A DNA stretch of 64,000 nt from Pseudoalteromonas arctica A 37-1-2 (lineage in GTDB: Bacteria; Pseudomonadota; Gammaproteobacteria; Enterobacterales; Alteromonadaceae): contig NZ_CP011026.1 in the NCBI RefSeq assembly GCF_000238395.3, positions 558,001-622,000 on the forward strand. Direction: 5' to 3'. The position numbers and the translations under genes were made by a program. The notes under the pieces were generated by a model. The model was not told the origin of the DNA, made no database searches, and saw only the letters and a list, made by a program, of their open reading frames with translations. The number at the start of each line of letters is the position of its first letter. The stretch's first letter is position 1. Shown piece by piece: positions 24,018 to 32,309 of this stretch.

Positions 24018-25329
24018 TAATAACTATTTTTATGGTGAGAACCATGACTTTACAACTTGGCGTGAGCAGGTTAACGAGCACGCTAAAAAGTTTTCTAAGC
24101 AACCTGAAATTACGTGGTTGCTTTTTGATGCTGATAGCTACCAGTTTAGCGTATTGTTTTTTGCTTTATTAGTGGCAAAAAAGTCAATTGTTTTGCCCCA
24201 AAATGGACAACCTGCTCAGCTCACGCAATGCTTAAGCCATGCCGATGCATTTTGTGGTGATGCTAGCTTATCATCTGCTGACATCACATTTACGCCAGAT
24301 TTAAGAAGTAGCACTACAGCTGCGCTTGATATTGACGAGCTTACAAATATTCGTTTTTTTACATCGGGTTCGAGTGGACAACCTAAAGCGGTAGATAAAA
24401 CGTTTAAGCAATTAGTTTTAGAACTTGATGTACTTGAAGATCAATTTGGCGGGCAAATTGTAAATACGACTTTGGTTGCTACTGTGTCGCATCAACACAT
24501 TTATGGATTGTTATTTAAAGTACTTTGGCCTCTATACTCTGGTCGAAATGTTTGTTTTAGTAGCTTTGAATATCCAGAGCATTTACTTTCGTTTATTGAA
24601 AATACAGTTAAAAGTGACATTACCTTAATTAGTAGCCCAGCTTACTATCATCGATTGGTTCAAGATAACGTATTAGTATCTGTTAAAGATAAATTACGCT
24701 GCTGTTTTTCATCTGGTGGACCACTACAATCAGTTGCTGCTAATTTACTAAGCGAGCAATTTGGTTATTCACCGGTTGAAGTACTTGGAAGTACTGAAAC
24801 TGGCGGAATAGCTTGGCGTCAACAAAGTGAGTCTATAATCTGGCAAGCGTTTACGCCTATAAAAATAAAAACAGATGACTTACAAAGACTTATTATCTCA
24901 TCGCCTTATGTTGATCAGCGTCAGTGGTATCAAACAGATGATAGAGCGCAATTAACCAACAGTAATCAGTTTTCGTTATTAGGTCGAGCAGATCGCATTG
25001 TTAAAATTGAAGAAAAACGTTGTTCATTAGATGAGATAACACAGAAGATAAATCAATACATTTTGGTTAACGAATGCTATGTATTACTTCTTGAAAGTGA
25101 GCAGCAAAACAAACGAAGTGAAATTGCCGCAGTATTAGTGCTAACCCAAGAGGGTGAAGCTGTATTAGCAGAGCACGGTAAATTTAAGTTTTCACAGGCT
25201 CTTAAGAGTCATTTAAAAGCATTTTTTGAACCTTTAGTGGTACCACGTAAGTTTCGTTATTTGTCGGCATTGCCTTATAACACGCAAGGTAAACTCGAAA
25301 AAATGCAATTGGAGAAAATGTTTGACTGA
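24001..25329 (+). CDS. apeH: ApeH-like AMP-dependent acyl-ACP ligase
   Basis: A 442-residue adenylating enzyme that loads an aryl acid starter onto an ACP. The AMP-binding P-loop is FFTSGSSGQPKAVDKT (residues 119-134), EVLGSTETGGIAWRQ is the A5-like motif, and YQTDDRAQL with GRADRIVKIEEKR forms the C-terminal A7/A8 region. E. coli ApeH activates 4-hydroxybenzoate. Here a neighbouring ammonia-lyase suggests cinnamate or 4-coumarate instead (inference). The start overlaps apeG and the stop overlaps the TTG of apeI. Confidence 0.87.
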   Translation: MKWPNNNNYFYGENHDFTTWREQVNEHAKKFSKQPEITWLLFDADSYQFSVLFFALLVAKKSIVLPQNGQPAQLTQCLSHADAFCGDASLSSADITFTPDLRSSTTAALDIDELTNIRFFTSGSSGQPKAVDKTFKQLVLELDVLEDQFGGQIVNTTLVATVSHQHIYGLLFKVLWPLYSGRNVCFSSFEYPEHLLSFIENTVKSDITLISSPAYYHRLVQDNVLVSVKDKLRCCFSSGGPLQSVAANLLSEQFGYSPVEVLGSTETGGIAWRQQSESIIWQAFTPIKIKTDDLQRLIISSPYVDQRQWYQTDDRAQLTNSNQFSLLGRADRIVKIEEKRCSLDEITQKINQYILVNECYVLLLESEQQNKRSEIAAVLVLTQEGEAVLAEHGKFKFSQALKSHLKAFFEPLVVPRKFRYLSALPYNTQGKLEKMQLEKMFD

Positions 25330-25678
25330 TTTTGTATATAAACCTATTTGTGAAGTAATAGAACAAAGCCCTGAACATGTGCTTTTGCGTTTGAAAATAC
25401 CAGAAAACTTATTTTATTTTCAAGGTCACTTTTCGCTAGCACCAATTTTACCCGGTGTAGCTCAACTTGATTGGGTGATGCATTATTTGACTAAATATTT
25501 GAATGTAGATTGCCAAAAAGCAATTTCAGTTGATGCGTTAAAATTTCAGATTATAGTTAAACCAAATTACGAAGTAGATTTATTATTAAAAAAAATTAAA
25601 AATACTAAATTTAGCTTTAGTTACAGCTCAGAGCATGGGCAGCATGCATCAGGCAAAGTAGTGCTAAATGATGAATAA
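25322..25678 (+). CDS. apeI: ApeI-like hot-dog dehydratase subunit
   Basis: A 118-residue hot-dog fold protein starting at TTG 25322 inside the end of apeH. FQGHFSLAPILPGVAQLDWVMHY (residues 34-56) is the dehydratase signature with His36 and Asp50. In described systems ApeI forms a heteromeric 3-hydroxyacyl-ACP dehydratase with ApeP, each giving part of the active site. Both are present here. Followed 12 bp later by the glycosyltransferase gene. Confidence 0.84.
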   Translation: MTDFVYKPICEVIEQSPEHVLLRLKIPENLFYFQGHFSLAPILPGVAQLDWVMHYLTKYLNVDCQKAISVDALKFQIIVKPNYEVDLLLKKIKNTKFSFSYSSEHGQHASGKVVLNDE

Positions 25679-25690
25679 GAGTGCTTTATA

Positions 25691-26428
25691 ATGTCGAGTA
25701 AATATGGATTTGTTATCCCAAATTACAATCACGATTTAGTGATTCACGATACGATATCTGCTTTAGTTGATTTTAATCTACCTATTATATTGGTTGATGA
25801 TGGAAGCAACGAACAAACGCAAAATGTGCTTGAAGAAATAGATGCAGAGTTTGCTTTGGTTACATTGGTACGCCGCATTGAAAATGGTGGCAAAGGAGCC
25901 GCTGTACAAACGGGTCTTGTTCATGCTCATCAAGCAGGCTGGAGTCATGCAATTCAAATTGATGCTGATGGTCAACACGACTTAAACGATGTAGACCAAC
26001 TTGTGACTCGCTCTAAGCTTTACCCTAAAGCATTAGTGAGTGGGCAACCTATCTACGATGAGTCAATATCAAAAGGACGTTATTATGGACGTTTTATAAC
26101 TCATTTTTGGGTTTATATAGAAACGTTATCGTTTGCATTAAAGGACACTATGTGTGGTTTTCGTGTATATCCGTTAGATGCTTATATAACGCTTATAAAT
26201 AGTACTCGTTTGGGTAATAAAATGGATTTTGATATAGAGGTAATGGTAAAGCTTTATTGGCAAGGCACGCCTGTTGAATTTATCAAAACTAAAGTTCATT
26301 ACCCAGAGAATGGAGTATCACACTTTAATGTATGGGAAGATAACGTGTTAATTTCAAAAATGCATACGAGACTCTTTTTTGGCATGTTGTGGCGTTTACC
26401 ACGTTTAATTATAAACAAATTTAAATAG
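25691..26428 (+). CDS. Family 2 glycosyltransferase (ApeJ N-terminal half)
   Basis: A 245-residue GT-A glycosyltransferase resembling dolichyl-phosphate mannosyl/glucosyltransferases. Features are FVIPNYNHD at the start, ILVDDGSNEQT, ENGGKGAAVQTG and IQIDADGQHDLNDV (the DXD-type metal/nucleotide site), then MCGFRVYP. It would glycosylate a lipid-linked aryl polyene precursor or its anchor. In E. coli-type clusters this activity is fused to an acyltransferase as ApeJ; here the two are separate genes 13 bp apart. Sugar donor is unknown. Confidence 0.84.
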   Translation: MSSKYGFVIPNYNHDLVIHDTISALVDFNLPIILVDDGSNEQTQNVLEEIDAEFALVTLVRRIENGGKGAAVQTGLVHAHQAGWSHAIQIDADGQHDLNDVDQLVTRSKLYPKALVSGQPIYDESISKGRYYGRFITHFWVYIETLSFALKDTMCGFRVYPLDAYITLINSTRLGNKMDFDIEVMVKLYWQGTPVEFIKTKVHYPENGVSHFNVWEDNVLISKMHTRLFFGMLWRLPRLIINKFK

Positions 26429-26441
26429 AGGGATTTATTGC

Positions 26442-27431
26442 GTGTCAGAGCAAAAAAAAGCACCGCATAACGACGTTGATAAACCATTTCATTGGTCACA
26501 ATTAAAAGAACGCGGCTCTATGCTTGGTATCGAAGTATTGGTATTTATATACAAGGTATTTGGTAAGTGGCTGTTTAAAATAGTTTTAACACCAGTTATG
26601 TTTTATTTTTACGTTACAGGTCGTTTATCTCGTCAAGCTATTTGGCACTATTTAGATAATCTTAATGTCAGTATGGGTGAGGATAAACGCACTGGTTGGG
26701 CGCGTTTTAAACAAGGTTTTAAGTTGTACTTCTCGTTTGGTATGGCAATTTTAGATAAATTTGATGCTTGGCTTGGTAAAGTAAATATTAAAGATTTAGA
26801 AATTGCTACACCAGAAGGTTATCAGCAATTACTAGAGGCTAAAGGCGCTGTTATTTTTAGTGCTCATTTAGGTAATATGGAAATTTGTCGTGCTATTTTT
26901 AGCATGGGAGATAACAAACGACCGCTTAACGTGATTACTTATAATGAGCATACACCTTCATTTAATAATTTTTTGAAGAAGGTTAACCAAGATGCAGCCA
27001 TTAATTTTATTCATATCAATAACTTTGGTCCAGATGATACAATTAAATTAAAGCAAAAATTAGACGACGGTGAAGCCGTAATTATATTTGCTGACCGTAC
27101 ATCGGTTAATAACCCAAATAGTGTACATCATGTGCCGTTTTTAGGAGAAGATGCTCCGTTTGCTGTAGGTCCATTTGCTCTTGCAAACATTATGGAATGC
27201 CCTGTATTTTTAATGTTTTGTATTAATGAGCAAGGACGTTATAAAACGTACATTGAAAAATTTGCAGACCCTATCAAGGTTAAACGTAAAGAGCGTCAAG
27301 CGTATTTTCAGTCAATGGCTACTAAGTTCGCTCAACGACTCGAGTTTTATTGTAAAAAAGCGCCGTATCAATGGTACAATTTTTTTAATTTTTGGCCAAA
27401 AGCCACAGACAAAGATTCAAAGCCTAGCTAA
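26442..27431 (+). CDS. LpxL/HtrB-type acyltransferase (ApeJ C-terminal half)
   Basis: A 329-residue lauroyl/myristoyl-type acyltransferase. A hydrophobic N-terminus (LKIVLTPVMFYFYV-like, residues ~45-60) precedes the catalytic FSAHLGNMEICRA segment, where His and Glu form the HX4E motif, and then ADRTSVNNPNSVHHVPFLGEDAPF. The GTG at 26442 is the start, with GAGGGA 8-9 bases upstream. Together with the preceding glycosyltransferase it corresponds to two domains of ApeJ. It probably acylates the lipid anchor or transfers the polyene onto it. Confidence 0.83.
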   Translation: MSEQKKAPHNDVDKPFHWSQLKERGSMLGIEVLVFIYKVFGKWLFKIVLTPVMFYFYVTGRLSRQAIWHYLDNLNVSMGEDKRTGWARFKQGFKLYFSFGMAILDKFDAWLGKVNIKDLEIATPEGYQQLLEAKGAVIFSAHLGNMEICRAIFSMGDNKRPLNVITYNEHTPSFNNFLKKVNQDAAINFIHINNFGPDDTIKLKQKLDDGEAVIIFADRTSVNNPNSVHHVPFLGEDAPFAVGPFALANIMECPVFLMFCINEQGRYKTYIEKFADPIKVKRKERQAYFQSMATKFAQRLEFYCKKAPYQWYNFFNFWPKATDKDSKPS

Positions 27432-27450
27432 ATATCTGGAGAAGTAGTAA

Positions 27451-29007
27451 ATGGAAAGTAATACATCAAGTCACCTATTATTTGGTGCAGGCCGTTTAAC
27501 AATTGAAGACATTATCAGTGTTGTAAAAGATAAGCGCGGAGTTGCGCTTTCTGGTGATAGTCACTTTGCAAAAAAAATTGATTCTGCCGTCGCTTTTTTA
27601 GATAAGCTATTAGCTGAAGAAGGTCATATATACGGTGTAACAACCGGTTACGGTGATTCATGCACCGTTGAAATTCCTTTATCACTCGTTAATGAGCTGC
27701 CAATACACCTAACGCGTTTTCATGGTTGTGGCTTGGGTGATTTTTTTACGCCAGAGCAAGGTAAGCTTATTTTAGCAAGTCGTTTGGCGTCTTTGTCACA
27801 AGGTTATTCCGGTGTAAGTTGGGATTTACTTAAATTATTAGTTGAGATGATCAACCGCGATATTATTCCTGTTATTCCACAAGAAGGATCAGTAGGCGCA
27901 AGTGGTGATTTAACACCTCTATCGTATGTTGCTGGTAGCTTAATTGGTGAACGTGATACGTACTATAAAGATCAGGTCGTTAATTCATTAGAGGCATTTT
28001 CGGCTGAGGGTTTAAAAGCAATTACGTTACGCCCTAAAGAGGGGCTAGCTATTATGAATGGCACCGCCGTTATGACGGCGCTAGCATGTCAAGCATTCGA
28101 CCGCTCTGAGTACGCAAGTCGTTTAATGACGCGTATAACTGCACTTGCAAGTATTGCGCTTAAAGGTAATAGCAATCACTTCGATGATATTTTATTTAGT
28201 GTTAAGCCGCATGTTGGTCAGCAAAATGTTGCTAAACGCATTCAGCATGACTTAAACCATGTTGAGCATCCTCGTAATTCAGACCGCTTACAAGATCGCT
28301 ATTCTATTCGATGTGCTCCGCACGTTATAGGTGTGCTTGAAGATAGCCTACCATGGTTAAGAAATATGATTGAAAATGAACTTAACAGTGCTAACGATAA
28401 TCCTATTATTGATGGTATTGGCGAGCATGTTTTACACGGAGGTCATTTTTATGGCGGTCATATTGCAATGGCTATGGACTCGATGAAAAACTGTGTGGCA
28501 AATTTAGCTGATTTAGCAGATCGACAAATTGCGACGATGGTTGATGTTAAGATGAATAATGGTTTGCCATCCAATTTAAGTGCGGCTTCAAGTGAACGTC
28601 ACTTTATTAACCATGGTTTTAAAGCTATTCAGATTGGTTGTTCTGCATGGACTGCTGAAGCACTTAAATTAACGATGCCAGCCAGCGTGTTTTCACGCTC
28701 AACAGAGTGTCACAACCAAGATAAAGTTAGTATGGGGACCATTGCTGCACGTGACTGTTTACGTATTTTACAACTAACAGAACAGGTACTCGCGGCAACT
28801 TTATTGGCTGCTGTGCAAGGTGTTCGAATTCGTATTTTGAATAATGAAATTGATGCTTCTGCATTAAACCCTGAAATTACTGCAATGATTGATGATGTAG
28901 CAAGTTTCTTTGATTTATTAGAAGAAGATCGCCCAACAGATATGATATTACGTCAAACGATTGAGTATATTCAAACTCAACGTTGGGCACTTTATCAAAA
29001 TAGCTAA
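27451..29007 (+). CDS. Aromatic amino acid ammonia-lyase (HAL/PAL/TAL family)
   Basis: A 518-residue MIO-enzyme. The self-cyclising Ala150-Ser151-Gly152 lies in GSVGASGDLTPLSYVAGS. The catalytic Tyr61 is in HIYGVTTGYGDS. The substrate-selecting pair is Phe90-His91 (LTRFHGCGLG), differing from Ser-His of housekeeping HAL and from His-Leu of Rhodobacter TAL. In flexirubin clusters a TAL makes 4-coumarate from tyrosine as the polyene starter, and the same role is inferred here. No hut genes are nearby. It sits between the anchor-modifying genes and apeK, 19 and 9 bp from its neighbours, so it is part of the operon. Confidence 0.9.
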   Translation: MESNTSSHLLFGAGRLTIEDIISVVKDKRGVALSGDSHFAKKIDSAVAFLDKLLAEEGHIYGVTTGYGDSCTVEIPLSLVNELPIHLTRFHGCGLGDFFTPEQGKLILASRLASLSQGYSGVSWDLLKLLVEMINRDIIPVIPQEGSVGASGDLTPLSYVAGSLIGERDTYYKDQVVNSLEAFSAEGLKAITLRPKEGLAIMNGTAVMTALACQAFDRSEYASRLMTRITALASIALKGNSNHFDDILFSVKPHVGQQNVAKRIQHDLNHVEHPRNSDRLQDRYSIRCAPHVIGVLEDSLPWLRNMIENELNSANDNPIIDGIGEHVLHGGHFYGGHIAMAMDSMKNCVANLADLADRQIATMVDVKMNNGLPSNLSAASSERHFINHGFKAIQIGCSAWTAEALKLTMPASVFSRSTECHNQDKVSMGTIAARDCLRILQLTEQVLAATLLAAVQGVRIRILNNEIDASALNPEITAMIDDVASFFDLLEEDRPTDMILRQTIEYIQTQRWALYQNS

Positions 29008-29016
29008 AGGTAAATA

Positions 29017-29445
29017 ATGAAAAAATCCAAAGCAATTGTTAGTGCCTCCATAGATATGGTGGTCCCATTTTATGATTTAGACCCAATGCGAATTGTGTGG
29101 CATGGTAACTATGTAAAATACATAGAAGACGCCCGTTGCGCATTGCTAGATAAAATTGGTTATAACTATAATGCGATGGAAGAGTCAGGCTTTATGTGGC
29201 CGATTGTTGATATGCGATTAAAGTATGTTGCATCGGCTGTATTTGGATCTCGTATACGTATTCACGCCTCTTTGGTTGAATTTGAGATGCGGATTAAAAT
29301 TGATTACCGTATTGAATGCCTTGATACGGATAAGGTTCTGACTAAAGCTTATACGATACAAGTTGCGATGGACTTACATACTCAAGATCTCCAATTTGAA
29401 TCGCCAAGTATATTTACTGATAAAGTGATGGTTTATGTTGAATAA
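29017..29445 (+). CDS. apeK: ApeK-like thioesterase (4HBT type)
   Basis: A 142-residue hot-dog thioesterase. The signature PFYDLDPMRIVWHGNYVKYIEDAR (residues 17-40) has the nucleophile-activating Asp22 (family YxDxD pattern). It could release chains from an ACP or edit mis-loaded carriers. In the ape order, a thioesterase follows ApeJ and precedes the LolA-like protein, as here. Its stop overlaps the LolA-like gene's start by 11 bp. Confidence 0.85.
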   Translation: MKKSKAIVSASIDMVVPFYDLDPMRIVWHGNYVKYIEDARCALLDKIGYNYNAMEESGFMWPIVDMRLKYVASAVFGSRIRIHASLVEFEMRIKIDYRIECLDTDKVLTKAYTIQVAMDLHTQDLQFESPSIFTDKVMVYVE

Positions 29446-29998
29446 ACTGGCTTTAGTATTTTTATTTTTTTTTAGTACGCATGCTGCAGCTAATGACTTT
29501 AGTCGCTTTAAAGTATTGCAGGGTAAAGGACAGTTTAGCCAAGCTAAGCATTTTACATTTTTAAAGCGGGCGATTAAATCGCAAGGTGAATTTGTTATTT
29601 ATGATCAACATGTTTACTGGCACACCATATCACCGGTTAGCAGTGAAATGCTGTTACTGCCTAGTGGGATTTATCGTCGCTTAGAGTCATCAAAAGCGTA
29701 TGAAACGCTTACTCAAGATAAGCAAATAAACAATTTACTTGCAAAGCTCCTTAGTGGGCAAATTAATGAAAGTGATTGGAACATAACCGCTTTAGACAAT
29801 GAACGTTGTTATAACTTAATACCAAAACTTAAAGACGTTGCTGCATTATTTACCAATGTTAACTTGTGTGCACTTGATGAAAGTCAACGCAGTATAGTAT
29901 TAACAGACCAGCAAAATAATAAAACAGAGATAATGATGGTATTTACCAGCAAGGAGCTGACTCAAAATGACATGGATGTCGTTAAACTCACGCACTAA
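29435..29998 (+). CDS. apeL: ApeL-like outer-membrane lipoprotein carrier (LolA family)
   Basis: A 187-residue periplasmic protein with signal peptide (NKLALVFLFFFSTHAAA). The mature part opens with the LolA-like FSRFKVLQGKGQFSQAKHFTFLKRAIKSQGEFVIYDQHVYWHT, which is the conserved start of the LolA beta-barrel. LolA homologues in aryl polyene clusters are thought to ferry the hydrophobic product across the periplasm to the outer membrane. Overlaps apeK and the MMPL gene. Confidence 0.83.
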   Translation: MLNKLALVFLFFFSTHAAANDFSRFKVLQGKGQFSQAKHFTFLKRAIKSQGEFVIYDQHVYWHTISPVSSEMLLLPSGIYRRLESSKAYETLTQDKQINNLLAKLLSGQINESDWNITALDNERCYNLIPKLKDVAALFTNVNLCALDESQRSIVLTDQQNNKTEIMMVFTSKELTQNDMDVVKLTH

Positions 29999-32309
29999 GT
30001 TACTCCTTTGGGGATTACAATTACTTATTTTACTCGCTGGTTTAAGTTATTTATGGCTATTTAAGCCTTTTGCTATTGTGGCAGATATTAACCAGATATT
30101 TACGGTGGAACAAAGTGAGGATGTGCGATTAGTGAGTGATAAAGTTGAGCAGCAACAGTTGCGTCAACACGTCATGCTTGTTGGTCATAAAAAGCGTAGC
30201 AACGCGATAAAGTACGCAGAGCAAGCTGCATTTGCGCTAAGGGATATTAATGGTATTGAAGTTAATATTCATTTTGGTGCACTTCCAGAACTGCAATCTG
30301 TAGTTAAGGATTACCTACCTTATAAATATGCATTTCTGAGTGAAAAGTATAAACAGCTATTACAAAACAAAAATTCAGATGCTGTATTTAATTATCAATT
30401 TAGTTTATTAAATGAAATGGGGTCGCCATGGGTGGCAGCAACATTATCTTCTGATCCTAATTTGGGTTTAGCTGATTTTTTTAATCAACAATACGCCCCC
30501 TCAATGAAGCTTAAAAACTACCAAGGTTATCTTATTGCTCAAGATGAGATAAAAAACGATCGTTCTGACGGTACAATTTACTATGTGCTTATTAATTTTG
30601 TTAGTTCTGATACTGGCTTAGATTTAAATATAGCCAAAGACATAGCTGCAAAAGTTAACGATATAAAAAGACAAAATGACGAAAAAAAATCCGGTGTACA
30701 TTATCTTGTTACCGGAGCCGCATTTTTTACCGCGGACGCAAGTATGACGGCTCAGAACGAGATGACTGTATTTGGCAGTATTTCCATTATTGCTACTTTA
30801 TTGTTGATTATGGTTGTTTATAGAAGCACGTTAAGTATTTTTTGTACGTTATTTGTCATCTCTATAAGTATGCTTTACGGTTACAGTGCATTGCGTTTAT
30901 TTTTTACTGAAGTAAATATATTAACGTTGGTATTTGCAGTTACATTAATTGGTATTGCTGCTGATTATAGTTTTCATGCATTGAGCGAATTACGCTTTAG
31001 TAAAGTTGACAGGTTTAACCCCTTACTCAGTATTCGTTCGTCACTTTTATTGGGTTTTATTACGACAACAGTCGGTTATTTAATTTTAGTATTTACACCT
31101 TTAGTACTATTTAAGCAAATTGCCGTATTTACTATGGCTGGTTTATTGGGGGCTTTGCTTACGGTATTACTTGTTTACCCAAGTATTGCTGGTTTTATTG
31201 TAAAAAAACCAAGCGTAATTCCTCACTTTGTTACTCAACTTAATAATTGGCAAAAAGCACTCCTCAAAAAACGCTTAAACTATTGGTGGCAGGCTGGTTT
31301 TTTAGTTATAGCGATAGTAGCTTTAAGTGTGGTTAATAATGTTGATGATCCGCGTACGTTTTATAAAAGCTCAGCTAGCTTAGTGACTCAACAACAGAAA
31401 ATTTCAGAAATATTAAATGCACAATGGGACAGCCCATATATTTTAGTGGCGGGGGATTCTTCTCAGCAAACATTGGAACGCTCTGAACAATTAGCTGAAG
31501 ACTTAAGCCAACTAAAGAAAAATAATGCCTTTTCCAGATATTCAAGTATCAGCCAGTGGTTGCCTTCAATTGCTATGCAGAAAAAGTCGCAAGCGTTAAT
31601 GTTGCAAGCCGAGAATGACGGTTTATTCAATCAATTAAAAACATTATTAGAATTACCTTACATGCGAAATAATCCAGAATTAACTCAGTTAGATTTTCCA
31701 ACATGGCAAAAAAGCCAAATAGCCCACTTATTTACAGATCAATGGGTCGAAATTAATAGTCGTTACTACAGCATTATTAAGTTGCAAGGTATTAACGATC
31801 CAAAGATTCTCGAAAGGACCTTAAATAACTACAAAGATGTTTTTTTTGTTGATAAAGTATTAGCTGTAAGTGAACAGGTAGGTTTGTTTAGAAATCACTT
31901 GGTTTTAATTTATATTTTTGCACTTGGTGCCGCAATGCTTGTTTTTTGGCTACGGTACGGATTGCTTAATGCGTTTATTGCGGTAAGCCGACCTGCAATT
32001 GCTATGGTAATAGCACTTGTTATTAGTGCATGGTTTTTTGACAGCTTAAGTGTGTTTAATTATGTAGCGGGCATACTCATTTTGGCATTGGGTTTAGACT
32101 ACTGCGTATTTTATGCTGAGCATGGTCTTTGTGAAAAAATAACATTAACCACGCTCATCTCAGCTTTAAGTTCTTTATTTGTATTTGCAATTTTAATTGT
32201 TAGCTCAACACCCGCGGTGAGCCAATTTGGTTTCACTGTATTTATAGGTGTTGTTATGGTGTTCATTATGGCCCCGCGCCTTACTCTTGTATCGAAAAGG
32301 AATATTTAA
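29967..32309 (+). CDS. apeM: ApeM-like MMPL/RND-superfamily exporter
   Basis: A 780-residue inner-membrane transporter with two repeats. Each has a single TM, a large periplasmic loop and a block of five TMs; the blocks begin near GSISIIATLLLIMVVY and LIYIFALGAAMLVFWL. The motif TLIGIAADYSFHALSE in the first half and LALGLDYCVFYAEH in the second carry the Asp residues typical of MMPL proton relays. Likely exports the aryl polyene lipid from the inner membrane. The ATG at 29967 is preceded by AAGGAG at suitable distance. Overlaps the LolA-like gene by 32 bp and touches the halogenase gene. Confidence 0.86.
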   Translation: MTWMSLNSRTKLLLWGLQLLILLAGLSYLWLFKPFAIVADINQIFTVEQSEDVRLVSDKVEQQQLRQHVMLVGHKKRSNAIKYAEQAAFALRDINGIEVNIHFGALPELQSVVKDYLPYKYAFLSEKYKQLLQNKNSDAVFNYQFSLLNEMGSPWVAATLSSDPNLGLADFFNQQYAPSMKLKNYQGYLIAQDEIKNDRSDGTIYYVLINFVSSDTGLDLNIAKDIAAKVNDIKRQNDEKKSGVHYLVTGAAFFTADASMTAQNEMTVFGSISIIATLLLIMVVYRSTLSIFCTLFVISISMLYGYSALRLFFTEVNILTLVFAVTLIGIAADYSFHALSELRFSKVDRFNPLLSIRSSLLLGFITTTVGYLILVFTPLVLFKQIAVFTMAGLLGALLTVLLVYPSIAGFIVKKPSVIPHFVTQLNNWQKALLKKRLNYWWQAGFLVIAIVALSVVNNVDDPRTFYKSSASLVTQQQKISEILNAQWDSPYILVAGDSSQQTLERSEQLAEDLSQLKKNNAFSRYSSISQWLPSIAMQKKSQALMLQAENDGLFNQLKTLLELPYMRNNPELTQLDFPTWQKSQIAHLFTDQWVEINSRYYSIIKLQGINDPKILERTLNNYKDVFFVDKVLAVSEQVGLFRNHLVLIYIFALGAAMLVFWLRYGLLNAFIAVSRPAIAMVIALVISAWFFDSLSVFNYVAGILILALGLDYCVFYAEHGLCEKITLTTLISALSSLFVFAILIVSSTPAVSQFGFTVFIGVVMVFIMAPRLTLVSKRNI

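Noticed and set aside
27451..29007. Housekeeping histidine ammonia-lyase (HutH)
   Set aside because: No hut genes are nearby, the gene is tightly packed within the ape operon, and the selectivity pair is Phe-His rather than Ser-His.
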